Origin: RUG626 sp051866775
GTDB taxonomy: Bacteria > Bacillota > Clostridia > Oscillospirales > Oscillospiraceae
DNA: 64,000 nucleotides
Direction: 5' to 3'
Assembly: GCA_051866775.1 (NCBI GenBank)
Contig: JBJDXR010000047.1
Location: 158,871-222,870, forward strand
Positions 51,497-59,657 of the stretch are shown here, piece after piece. Made by a program: the position numbers and the translations under genes. The notes under the pieces are model-generated. The model had not been told where the DNA came from and searched no databases. It saw only the letters and a list, made by a program, of their open reading frames with translations. The first letter of the stretch is position 1. Each line of letters starts with the position of its first letter.

Positions 51497-52164
51497 TTCA
51501 ATACCGCCTTATATCCCAACCCGTGAACGGTTACGATCTCAAAAGCATCGCAATTGCTGAGCTTACTGCGCAGCTTAGTCATGTACACATCAACGGCACG
51601 AGGTGCGGTCTCTGTATCGGCATTCCAAAATTCATCCATAAGCTGAGAACGGGTGAATGTTTTCTTAGGATAAGAAAGGAGCTTGTATAACAGGTTGAAT
51701 TCCCGCATTGTAAGCTGAATTTCTTCGTCGCCTAAGTATGCTGTATGCTCATCAGCGTCCATAACGAAGTCGCCGATTTCAATTCTGCGGCTGGATGCGA
51801 TCTTTGACCGGCGAAGCAAAGCCCCTATTCTAAGAAACAGCTCGTCAAGATCGATAGGCTTTATCATATAGTCATCGATCCCGATACGGTAGCCCTTCTG
51901 TTTGGAGGCAAAATCGTCCCGTGCGGTCATAAATAAAATGGGAATATTCTCATTCAGGGAACGCACATTTTTTACAAATTCGAAGCCGTCAATTCCCGGC
52001 ATCATGATGTCAGATATGATCAAATCAAATGTCTTATCATACATAGCGTCATAAGCATCGAATGCGTTTATACAGCCTGTCGCCACGTAGCCGCTGTTAT
52101 TCAGAAATGTACATACAGTACGATTCAGTTCCGAATCATCTTCAACTACCAATATCTGAAACAT
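51493..52164 (-). CDS. OmpR-family response regulator
   Basis: 223 residues. Receiver domain with acidic pocket D9/D10, phosphoacceptor D52 (IISDIMMPGIDGFEF) and the lysine of YMIKPIDL; a C-terminal winged HTH (MREFNLLYKLLSYPKKTFTRSQLMDEFW). An ATG at 52182 is in frame, but the ATG at 52164 gives MFQILVVEDD, the standard start. First gene of the operon with the kinase and two membrane proteins. Confidence 0.95.
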   Translation of the reverse strand: MFQILVVEDDSELNRTVCTFLNNSGYVATGCINAFDAYDAMYDKTFDLIISDIMMPGIDGFEFVKNVRSLNENIPILFMTARDDFASKQKGYRIGIDDYMIKPIDLDELFLRIGALLRRSKIASSRRIEIGDFVMDADEHTAYLGDEEIQLTMREFNLLYKLLSYPKKTFTRSQLMDEFWNADTETAPRAVDVYMTKLRSKLSNCDAFEIVTVHGLGYKAVLK

Positions 52165-52335
52165 AGCGTTCTGACCTCCCATGTTTTTATTTTAGGCAAC
52201 ACCGCATAATTCGGCAAGAGGATTCGGCTCAAAGATCCGCCGAAGGCCGCAGACGCAATTATGTAGCATTATCTTATTATACCGCATAAATGTTAAAGTT
52301 TTGTTTGCATTTTTGGCCTTTTCTAGATTTTTAAA

Positions 52336-52371
52336 AAAAGCGGAGCGCTGTCTGTGATACGCTCCGCTTTT
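52336..52371. terminator. Terminator between the ABC cassettes and the two-component operon
   Basis: AAAAGCGGAGCG / CGCTCCGCTTTT with a 12-nt loop and minus-strand T run. It ends the ABC operon; the regulator operon therefore needs its own promoter in 52165-52335, where none is obvious. Confidence 0.88.
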
Positions 52372-52400
52372 ATAAAGACTGCTTATTCTGCAGGTGAAGT

Positions 52401-53216
52401 TTATACTAAGCTTGTTTTTACTAATATTTTGTTGCTGACCGCACCTAGGCCAACGCTGAATAATGCTCCGCCGGCAAGGCACATAATGACATTCATGATT
52501 CCGGAATCCAGCGGCGTCAGCATGGGTATCATCATGAAAAACAGCATACCTACGCAAAACGAACCTACCAGAGAGAGCCATAATTTTTGCTTGCCCACAA
52601 CGCTCAACAGCAGGTAGATGGGAACGAACACCGCGATCAAAAACATTTTTGACAGCATACACATCACAATTCCGCCGACACCGGCTGCTCCCGTATCGAA
52701 GGGCAGTCCCGCGATGGCACCGCCAAGTATCGTTCCAATAAAGAAGGCGAGGATCATAAGTACGCCGCCTATAAAGCATACCATGGTTTTGGAGATAACA
52801 TAGTCGCTCTTCTTCGCGCGGACAGTGAACAGATTTTTTGAGTAGCCGCTTCTGAAATCATCGGACACAAAGATACAGACAAGCACAGCTGCGAAGAAGT
52901 AGAGCAGGTTGATGTTGCACATGCCTGTTAAGTCCATTGACATTCCGGAGCTTTCGGTACTGACCGTTGCGATGGCCTGCCAGGTGTTTTTAAAGCCTTC
53001 AATTACCGTTTCCACACCTGTTTGCGGATCCACCGTAACGGAGCCGTCCATCGTCGTGGTCATGACCAAAATAAGGATCGGCATAACAAGGCAGACGCCC
53101 ACCATGATATAAAGAAGCGGCATAGTGAACATTCTTCGGAAGTCCACTTTTAACATGCTTCTCAGCCTCTTGCCAAAGGTGTTTGATTCAAATTGGATTT
53201 CATTTATCTTTTCCAT
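52401..53216 (-). CDS. ABC-2 type permease, cassette 2
   Basis: 271 residues, six hydrophobic helices after a short soluble start. Paralog of the permease at 54.1 kb: both start with FES-x2-FGKRL-x2-M-x2-VDF-x-R-x-F. Such permeases with a separate ATPase act in lantibiotic/bacteriocin immunity and antimicrobial peptide efflux. It begins one base after its ATPase stop. Confidence 0.88.
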   Translation of the reverse strand: MEKINEIQFESNTFGKRLRSMLKVDFRRMFTMPLLYIMVGVCLVMPILILVMTTTMDGSVTVDPQTGVETVIEGFKNTWQAIATVSTESSGMSMDLTGMCNINLLYFFAAVLVCIFVSDDFRSGYSKNLFTVRAKKSDYVISKTMVCFIGGVLMILAFFIGTILGGAIAGLPFDTGAAGVGGIVMCMLSKMFLIAVFVPIYLLLSVVGKQKLWLSLVGSFCVGMLFFMMIPMLTPLDSGIMNVIMCLAGGALFSVGLGAVSNKILVKTSLV

Positions 53217-53217
53217 G

Positions 53218-54123
53218 TTACCGGACCTCCTTTTCCTTCATCAGGTCAATGTAGTATTCTTCCAGGCTGATCTTGTCTGTCTTTATTTCACTCAAAAGAA
53301 TACCGTTTTCATACAGAAACTTAACGATCTCCTCGGGACCGACCGCGTCATAAACACGGATATATCCGCTTTCATCTTCTTCCACCCGGGAATATCTGCC
53401 AGCGAGTAATGCCTTCGTACTGTTCATGTCCCTCGTCCTAAGCGCCGTATAGGTGCGGCAGCCCGTGTCCAGCTCCTCTGCGGTCAGCTCCTTGATCATT
53501 TTACCGCCGCGGACAATTCCGTAATGGGTCGCTATTTTTTCAAGCTCGCCTAGAATATGGGAGGAGATCAGAACGGTGCACTGGTAATTCTTTGTGATAT
53601 CCACAAGAACCTCCCGCATGATTCTCATGCCGTCAGCGTCCAAGCCGTTTATCGGCTCATCCAGCACCAGCAGTGCCGGATGTCCCAGCAGCGCCATGGC
53701 AATTCCGATGCGCTGCTTCATACCGAGAGAGCAGTTTTTATATTTGTTGGAAGCAGCGCCCTCCATTCTAACCGTTTTCAGGACTTTGCTTATCTCTTCC
53801 TTGGGGCTCTTCAGCCCCAAATTGGCCGCCTGAAGCATCATATTGTTCCACACGCTGTAATTGGGGAAGCAGCCGGGCGCTTCAATCAGCACGCCCACCT
53901 TTGCCCTGACGTCTGCGTCCGTGTAATCTCTGCCAAAGAGCCTAATGCTGCCTCCGCTGGGAACAAGCAGACCGCAGACAAGCTTTTCCGTTGTGGATTT
54001 TCCGCTTCCGTTCTCACCGATGAAGCCGTAGATAGCGCCCATAGGGACGGTCATGTCGAGGCCGCAAAGGGCCTGCTTCGCTCCGAAATTTTTCGTCAAG
54101 CCTTTTATTTCTATTGCATTCAT
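53218..54123 (-). CDS. ABC transporter ATPase, cassette 2
   Basis: 301 residues. Walker A GENGSGKSTTEKLVCG, signature CSLGMKQRIGIAMALLG (LSGGQ is replaced by SLGMKQ, usual in this immunity-type family), Walker B LLVLDEPINGLD, H-loop LISSHILGELEK, and a C-terminal accessory domain of about 90 residues. Strongly similar to the ATPase at 55 kb, so the ATPase-permease unit has been duplicated in tandem. AAAAGGAGG precedes the ATG. Confidence 0.93.
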   Translation of the reverse strand: MNAIEIKGLTKNFGAKQALCGLDMTVPMGAIYGFIGENGSGKSTTEKLVCGLLVPSGGSIRLFGRDYTDADVRAKVGVLIEAPGCFPNYSVWNNMMLQAANLGLKSPKEEISKVLKTVRMEGAASNKYKNCSLGMKQRIGIAMALLGHPALLVLDEPINGLDADGMRIMREVLVDITKNYQCTVLISSHILGELEKIATHYGIVRGGKMIKELTAEELDTGCRTYTALRTRDMNSTKALLAGRYSRVEEDESGYIRVYDAVGPEEIVKFLYENGILLSEIKTDKISLEEYYIDLMKEKEVR

Positions 54124-54138
54124 TCTGACCGCCTCCTT

Positions 54139-54969
54139 TTAATATACATCGCACTTTGAGAGGATGCATGTGCCGAGCAGATTGTAAATTACCGCCCATG
54201 CCGAGGAAACCACAAGGCATACAAGCACCGTAAGCGCGTTGCTGCTGAGGCACGCATAGACCGATGAGCCGTATAAGAAGATGTTCAGGACAGAGGAATT
54301 TCCAAGGATAGCAGCCGCACCGATGATAAGGATTCCGGTTCCGAAGAAAAAGGAGGAGGCGATGGAAATTCCGAAATACCTTCTGAAAATGATGTTGAGG
54401 AAGGTATAGAGGCTTGCCCAGCCCAGGCTCATAATCATCTTGCCCAGGATCGCGCAGATCAGCGAACCGACCTTGACCTCAAACGACATTCCTACAAGCA
54501 ATCCCGCAACAACGCCTCCAAGCAGGTATGTGATGCACATACAAGCCATGGCAAAGGCGCAGATAATGGTCTTGGACATCATGTAGTCCTGCTTTTTGGC
54601 GTGGGTGGTAAACAGCTGCTTGACATATCCGCTTTTGTAATCGTGTCCGATGAAGATGGAGACCATGATCCCGCCGAAGATGAAGACCATATTCATATTG
54701 GCGTATTCGGCGATACTGCTGACCACATACAGGGGCGTGTCCGCAGCAATAATCTGCCATGCGTTTGTATACAGAGGCTCGGTTATCGTTCCGTTGGGAG
54801 ACGGCATACTCGTCATGCTCAATACCATCGCGGAGATGAGTGCGGAAATGATGAGAAAAATGTAAAACATCGGAGTATGGAACAAACGGTAAAAATCAAC
54901 GCCCATCATACCTTTTAGTCTCTTTCCAAAGCTGGGGGATTCAAATTTTAATTCACGTGCCGTTCCCAT
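54139..54969 (-). CDS. ABC-2 type permease, cassette 1
   Basis: 276 residues with six hydrophobic helices. Begins MGTARELKFESPSFGKRLKG, clearly related to the cassette 2 permease. It lies one base after its ATPase gene and 15 bases before the second ATPase gene, so all four genes form one transcript. Confidence 0.88.
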   Translation of the reverse strand: MGTARELKFESPSFGKRLKGMMGVDFYRLFHTPMFYIFLIISALISAMVLSMTSMPSPNGTITEPLYTNAWQIIAADTPLYVVSSIAEYANMNMVFIFGGIMVSIFIGHDYKSGYVKQLFTTHAKKQDYMMSKTIICAFAMACMCITYLLGGVVAGLLVGMSFEVKVGSLICAILGKMIMSLGWASLYTFLNIIFRRYFGISIASSFFFGTGILIIGAAAILGNSSVLNIFLYGSSVYACLSSNALTVLVCLVVSSAWAVIYNLLGTCILSKCDVY

Positions 54970-54970
54970 A

Positions 54971-55873
54971 TTACTCTTCCTCCTTCTTGCTCATCAGTTC
55001 GATATAGTATTCTTCCAGGCCGATCTTGTTCTTCCTGATCTCGCTGACGATATGATCGTTTTTGATCAGGTATTCAACGATCGCTTCCGTATCGTCAACA
55101 TCGTATACCCGGAGATACCCGTTCTCTTCACGGACGTCGCCGTATTTTTTCCGCAAAACGCTTTTTGCGCCTTTCATATCCTTCGTTTTGACCGATACAA
55201 AAACACGGGCTCTGCTGTCCATTTCCTTAGCGGAGATTTCCTGGATCATTCTCCCCTGGCGGATAATGCCGTAATGGGTGGCTATCTTTTCCAGCTCTCC
55301 GAGAATATGGGAAGAGATCAGAACGGTAGTAGAATACTTCTGGGTGATATCCACCAAAATTTCACGCATTATCCGCATTCCGTCCGTATCCAACCCGTTG
55401 ATAGGCTCGTCCAGGATCAGCAGGGCCGGATTGCCAAGCAGTGCCATGGCGATTCCGATGCGCTGCGTCATACCGAGAGAGCAGCTTTTAAACTTGATTT
55501 TGGCGGAATCCTCCATTCGGACGATTTGGAGCACTCTTCGAATCTCCTCGTCGGGATTTTCCAGCCCCAAATTGATGGCCTGCATCATCAGGTTGTCCCA
55601 TACGCTGGAATTCGGGAAGCAGCCTGCGTTTTCGATTAAAGCGCCGACCCGGACTCTCACTCCGGCGTCTGTATAATCTCTTCCAAACAGTTTGATCTCA
55701 CCGCCGTCAGGGACAAGGTGGCCGCAGATCAGTTTTTCTGTTGTGGACTTGCCGGAACCGTTCTCCCCGATAAAGCCGTAGATCGCTCCGACAGGTACGG
55801 TCATATTCAGGCCATCGACCGCATACAGTCCGCGAAAGCTTTTTGACAGATTCCTGATTTCGATAGCATTCAT
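54971..55873 (-). CDS. ABC transporter ATPase, cassette 1
   Basis: 300 residues. Walker A GENGSGKSTTEKLICG, signature CSLGMTQRIGIAMALLG, Walker B LLILDEPINGLD, H-loop LISSHILGELEK and a C-terminal accessory domain. First of the four-gene ABC operon, 65 bases downstream of the cardiolipin synthase gene. Paralog of the cassette 2 ATPase. Confidence 0.93.
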   Translation of the reverse strand: MNAIEIRNLSKSFRGLYAVDGLNMTVPVGAIYGFIGENGSGKSTTEKLICGHLVPDGGEIKLFGRDYTDAGVRVRVGALIENAGCFPNSSVWDNLMMQAINLGLENPDEEIRRVLQIVRMEDSAKIKFKSCSLGMTQRIGIAMALLGNPALLILDEPINGLDTDGMRIMREILVDITQKYSTTVLISSHILGELEKIATHYGIIRQGRMIQEISAKEMDSRARVFVSVKTKDMKGAKSVLRKKYGDVREENGYLRVYDVDDTEAIVEYLIKNDHIVSEIRKNKIGLEEYYIELMSKKEEE

Positions 55874-55938
55874 CTTTCACATCTCCTTTGTTTTTAAAAT
55901 TTTTGCGTTTTGTTTTCGTCTTATTAATTCAATCCTTT

Positions 55939-57504
55939 TTACAGCATCGGCGCAAAAATACGCACCACCGCGCGGATAAATCTTTGAATCAGATTTGTTT
56001 TCAGCATATCCGGCGTTACCTGGATGCTCTTTTCAAACGTCGCCTCCATGTCACTCTTTAAAGCACCGATGGATCCACACCGATACATCCACACGCCGTT
56101 TTCAAAGTGGTGGACCAGGCTTCGGTAGTCAAGATTGATGGTGCCGATCATAGAGTATTCATCATCGGCAAGATAAGATTTTGCGTGGATAAATCCAGGT
56201 TCATACTCGTAGATCTGCACACCGGCGTCCATCAGCCGTTTGTAGAAGCTTTGGGTCATGCCGAATACGATCCTTTTGTCGGGGATGTGGGGAACGATGA
56301 TTCTGACATCCACGCCGCGCAGGGCCGCGTTTTCAATACTCAAACACATATCATTATCAATGATGAGGTAAGGTGTTGTCATATACACATAGCGCGTGGC
56401 ACTGCTTAGCATATTTTGGATGACACTTTTTCCGACTCTGCGCTCATAAAGCGGATTGGGCCCGTCGCCAAAGGGGATCATGTAGCCATCCTCTTTTACC
56501 GCGCTCTGTGTGGGAAACTGCTCTGCCTTTATTTCGGGCATCTTTTTTACATTGATGCCGAAGTCAATCAGGAACAGCTTCGTCAGTTCCCATACTGCTT
56601 CCCCCTCAAGGCGAATGGCTGTATCCTTCCAATGACCGTGCTTTTCAAATTCATTGATATATTCGTCCGCAAGATTGATACCGCCGGTGTAGCCGACCTT
56701 ACCGTCGATCACAGTAATCTTACGGTGGCTGCGGTTATTGAATTCGCTGTCGGCGTTCCCTCTCAGCCGGGAAAACGGAGTCGCTTCAATGCCGTAGGAC
56801 CAGAGCGTTTTGCAGTAATCTCCAGGTAAAGTCATCATACAGCCGACGTCATCATAGACGACCTTCACATCGACGCCTTCGGCTGCTTTGGCTTTCAGAA
56901 TATCCAGTACTGAGTTCCAAAACTTGCCCTCTTCGATGATGAAGTATTCCATATAAATAAACTTCTCCGCCTTACGCAGATCCGCAAGCAGAGGGGGGTA
57001 CATCTCTTCACCCAACGGGAAATAGGTCTGCTTTGTATCGGTAAACAGATGCGCCTCCGCAATGTTACACAGCATTTTTGCCTGGGATGCGGCAACCGGA
57101 TTTTCACTGTGCATTTTCTCAAACAGCTTGCCGTCGTCCTTGCGGTATGCGTTGTCCTTCAGGGCTTTCAGCCGTTTGACATACTTGCGCTTGAGTTTAC
57201 GGGAATAGAAAATGAAATAAAGCATGAACCCCGCAACCGGCAGGACCATCACAAGCAAAAGCCACGGGACCTTATAATCAGGGTTGTCGTCCGAGGCGAT
57301 GATTTGGATCACGCAGGCGATCTCCGTGATCCCGCACAGGACATAAAAATACGGTACATAACAGCAGAGAGCGATGACGATTCCGATGATCGCCAAGGCC
57401 TCAAATATGGTAATAAGGATCGCAAGGATATATCGAAAGGGTATGTAGTTATATTCCCGCTCAATTTCTTTTTCTTTGACACGATACCTGTATTTTGTTT
57501 TCAT
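55939..57504 (-). CDS. Cardiolipin synthase (phospholipase D type)
   Basis: 521 residues. Two N-terminal transmembrane helices plus a third short one, then two PLD motifs: HRKITVID and HAKSYLAD (H-x-K-x4-D), followed by GGINLADEYI and GTINLDYRSLVHHFE. It condenses two phosphatidylglycerols to cardiolipin. An ATG at 57516 is in frame without a ribosome binding site; GGGTGGTG favours 57504. It sits between a small repeat protein and the ABC cassettes, suggesting envelope-charge or membrane-stress remodelling. Confidence 0.94.
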   Translation of the reverse strand: MKTKYRYRVKEKEIEREYNYIPFRYILAILITIFEALAIIGIVIALCCYVPYFYVLCGITEIACVIQIIASDDNPDYKVPWLLLVMVLPVAGFMLYFIFYSRKLKRKYVKRLKALKDNAYRKDDGKLFEKMHSENPVAASQAKMLCNIAEAHLFTDTKQTYFPLGEEMYPPLLADLRKAEKFIYMEYFIIEEGKFWNSVLDILKAKAAEGVDVKVVYDDVGCMMTLPGDYCKTLWSYGIEATPFSRLRGNADSEFNNRSHRKITVIDGKVGYTGGINLADEYINEFEKHGHWKDTAIRLEGEAVWELTKLFLIDFGINVKKMPEIKAEQFPTQSAVKEDGYMIPFGDGPNPLYERRVGKSVIQNMLSSATRYVYMTTPYLIIDNDMCLSIENAALRGVDVRIIVPHIPDKRIVFGMTQSFYKRLMDAGVQIYEYEPGFIHAKSYLADDEYSMIGTINLDYRSLVHHFENGVWMYRCGSIGALKSDMEATFEKSIQVTPDMLKTNLIQRFIRAVVRIFAPML

Positions 57505-57566
57505 GACACCACCCATGTATGATGAGAAAGCGAGACGTCATAAGCCGTCTCGCTTTTCTGTGATGC

Positions 57567-57782
57567 TTAGTCCTCACCGCGCAGACGCTTTTTGGCATCC
57601 TCCGCGGACTCGCCTTCTTTTGCAAAGAGCTTTTCAACGCACTTGTCGGTTACCTTTTCAAAGCCTTCCACAACGCCGGATTCGATTTTCTTATAGCCTC
57701 CAACAACGCTCTCCTCGATCTTCTTGTAGCCGCCGACTACTGCCTCCGCGATCTTTTCGTTTGCTTCAACGATTTTAGACAT
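57567..57782 (-). CDS. Small protein of 11-residue amphipathic repeats
   Basis: 71 residues with about five 11-mer units, e.g. EAVVGGYKKIE, ESVVGGYKKIE, SGVVEGFEKVT, DKCVEKLFAKE. An 11-residue period is that of the 3/11 amphipathic helix seen in alpha-synuclein, apolipoproteins and some plant stress proteins, which fold on anionic membranes. It has no signal peptide and a charged tail. AAAAGGAG precedes the ATG. It lies 62 bases before the cardiolipin synthase gene, whose product is an anionic lipid. Membrane surface binding is inference from the repeat geometry. Confidence 0.85.
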   Translation of the reverse strand: MSKIVEANEKIAEAVVGGYKKIEESVVGGYKKIESGVVEGFEKVTDKCVEKLFAKEGESAEDAKKRLRGED

Positions 57783-57804
57783 GGTTTTTATCTCCTTTTA
57801 TTAT

Positions 57805-57885
57805 TTACTGATTCAGAAGCTTCTCACTGAGGGCAAGAATCTCTTTTGCGTACTTGTTTTTACGGCCGTTAAGGATGTGATTCAT
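57805..57885 (-). CDS. Possible 26-residue small protein
   Basis: ATG at 57885 follows AAAGGGG with seven bases between; the product reads MNHILNGRKNKYAKEILALS then EKLLNQ, basic and helical, and the stop is 22 bases before the 71-residue protein. A TATAAT box lies at about 57936-57941. It could be a small protein or a leader peptide of the island operon. No family known. Confidence 0.5.
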   Translation of the reverse strand: MNHILNGRKNKYAKEILALSEKLLNQ

Positions 57886-58061
57886 TGAGATGACCCCTTT
57901 CGGTGCAATTTCCTTGTTGTTTACAGGCGCATTATACTATGCCGATGTTTTTGAAAGTTTTAAGGGATGTTTCCAAAATATTAATCTGAAATCTTTGCAT
58001 ATTCTGCGATCATGCCATTGCTTTTCTGTTCGGATTTAGATTGCCTGGCTCCGACAAATTT

Positions 58062-58093
58062 AAAGCCCCGGGATCTTTACGATCCCGGGGCTT
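58062..58093. repeat. Right copy of the island-flanking hairpin repeat
   Basis: AAAGCCCCGGGATC, TTTAC loop, GATCCCGGGGCTT: 31 of 32 bases match the tRNA-Val terminator at 48960-48991. It also ends the minus-strand gene that stops at 58109. Bases 57886-58061 hold a promoter-like -10 box and no other gene. Confidence 0.85.
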
Positions 58094-58108
58094 ATCTTTC
58101 TTCCCCTA

Positions 58109-58909
58109 TTATAGTTTGTCTATCTCATCAAAGATCCTGCGGTCAAGCGCCGCCGGAGGGACATCTTCAGCGGTCTTTACCGCCCGCTCTACCGGCGAAA
58201 GCTCCGTATCCGCATATTCCCCGCCCAGTATAAGGACATGTTTGAGCGCCCTTCTTCGTGCGATCACTGCCGCTGACGCCGCTGCAAGCAGCAATATCGT
58301 CAGGAGCCACAGCCACGGATCGGCCCAGACAGAACGTTCAATGCCAAGCTCATTCCTGGCTGTGTCAAATCCCATATCCGCAGCGGAATCCTCAGTTATT
58401 ACAAAGCCTGACACGTCGTTTACCATAAACATACTTCCGAAGCGCCTGAAGCACTCCTCAATGAGCTTCTTTGCCCCTTCGCTCTCTGAATCAATATCCA
58501 GATAGACGGCGTTTTCCATCTCATCCACGCCCCAGCCGGCAGAGCCTTCATACCCCTGCTCCTCCATGATCTCACCAATTTCCTGCTGGACCGCCCGAAG
58601 TTCGGCGTAGCTATAGGATCCGTAGTCAAAGCTCACAGTGGAGTCATCCTCCACAAGGTCAAGTATCTCCTGCTTTCCGGCCTCCCCTGCCTCGTCTTTT
58701 GTGACGACGAAAGTCAGATTCACACCGGAACCGTCAGGAGTATATACTCCGCAAATATAGTCGGGGTAGGGTGAAAGCTCGTCTATGTTCTCCATCTGCC
58801 AATACTGGTACAGCTCGCCGGCGGTAGCGAATGTCTCCGCCGCCGAGGCGCCCACACTGCAGAACGCACATATTGCAGCGCAGAATACAAACAAGAAAAT
58901 TTTCTTCAT
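58109..58909 (-). CDS. Membrane protein with extracytoplasmic domain, coupled to an ECF sigma factor
   Basis: 266 residues: signal peptide (MKKIFLFVFCAAICAFCSVG, cleavage near ASA-A at 23/24), an acidic external domain to about 190, one transmembrane helix (about 196-214) and a cytoplasmic tail of about 50 residues. The start overlaps the sigma factor stop by four bases. Topology differs from usual anti-sigma factors (N-terminus out), so it may regulate or be a target. A TPM-like external domain is possible but I cannot confirm it. Confidence 0.75.
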   Translation of the reverse strand: MKKIFLFVFCAAICAFCSVGASAAETFATAGELYQYWQMENIDELSPYPDYICGVYTPDGSGVNLTFVVTKDEAGEAGKQEILDLVEDDSTVSFDYGSYSYAELRAVQQEIGEIMEEQGYEGSAGWGVDEMENAVYLDIDSESEGAKKLIEECFRRFGSMFMVNDVSGFVITEDSAADMGFDTARNELGIERSVWADPWLWLLTILLLAAASAAVIARRRALKHVLILGGEYADTELSPVERAVKTAEDVPPAALDRRIFDEIDKL

Positions 58910-59424
58910 ATGTCGCCTCCATTAAGCATGCTCCGCAGCGAGGAAAGCGCCGCCCGATACCTCCGGTAGACCGACGCTGCAGAAAGGCCTGTTATTTCCG
59001 CTATCTCCTTAAAGCTCAGGCCGGCAGTCAGATGCAGAAGAACTATCTCCCGCTTAGCAAGCTCAAGTTTATCCAGCGCCCGGCGGATATCCAGCTTGGT
59101 CTCAGGCTCCCCCCTGCTGTCGGACAAATCCTGCACATCCTCAAGCGCGGAGTGTTCCCGCGTTCTTCTCAGGCCGTCGATAGCCAGATTGCGCGCCATC
59201 CGGAATATCCACGCCCTTGGGTTTAATACAGAAGGCTCAGGCGGTGACATATACAGCCGAACGAAAAGCTCCTGCAGTATGTCCTCGGCAGTCTGCCGGT
59301 TTTTGACTATGCGCAGCACCAGCGTGTATACCGGCGTTTTCATATCGTGATATATCTGCGCAAACTCCGTCTTATCGCCATTGCGGACAGCCTCAAGGCT
59401 GCAGCGCAGCTCGTCGTTTGTCAT
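58906..59424 (-). CDS. ECF-type sigma-70 family RNA polymerase sigma factor
   Basis: 172 residues. Region 2: FAQIYHDMKTPVYTLVLRIVKNRQTAEDILQELFVRLY (core-binding helix AEDILQELFVRLY) and NPRAWIFRMARNLAIDGLRR; region 4: LAKREIVLLHLTAGLSFKEIAEITGLSAASVYRRYRAALSSLR. The frame also has TTG at 59433; the ATG at 59424 follows GAGG closely. It is unrelated in detail to the serpin-linked sigma factor at 12.2 kb but shows the same coupled two-gene layout. Confidence 0.92.
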   Translation of the reverse strand: MTNDELRCSLEAVRNGDKTEFAQIYHDMKTPVYTLVLRIVKNRQTAEDILQELFVRLYMSPPEPSVLNPRAWIFRMARNLAIDGLRRTREHSALEDVQDLSDSRGEPETKLDIRRALDKLELAKREIVLLHLTAGLSFKEIAEITGLSAASVYRRYRAALSSLRSMLNGGDI

Positions 59425-59586
59425 TAACCTCAAGCCCCCTTCATTTAATATGACGCATACCGGGCGGGTTTTTTTCGGGATCTCATAAAAAATTTATAAA
59501 AACTTCCCACCTGTCCTTCAGTATATCATACCGCATGATAAGCAAGGTGCTTTTCTCCTCCGCAATTAAGGGAGGTTTTATAAAAT

Positions 59587-59638
59587 GCTATGGCACAAAT
59601 GAAGCGGAGGGTGCCCTCCGCTTCATTTGTGCCATAGC
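59587..59638 (-). terminator. 25-bp perfect hairpin after pyruvate kinase
   Basis: GCTATGGCACAAATGAAGCG plus five more bases is followed by TG and the exact complement: 25 bp arms, 2-nt spacer. It lies 20 bases after the pyk stop; on the minus strand it is followed by ATTTTATAAAA, a poor U-tract. It probably ends the pyk transcript, but the arm length is far beyond need. The rest of 59425-59586 shows no gene. Confidence 0.7.
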
Positions 59639-59657
59639 TGTGGTCCATATGCAATTA

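Noticed and set aside
52192..52779. 195-residue minus-strand frame
   Set aside because: Overlaps the ABC permease in another frame and crosses the terminator at 52336-52371.
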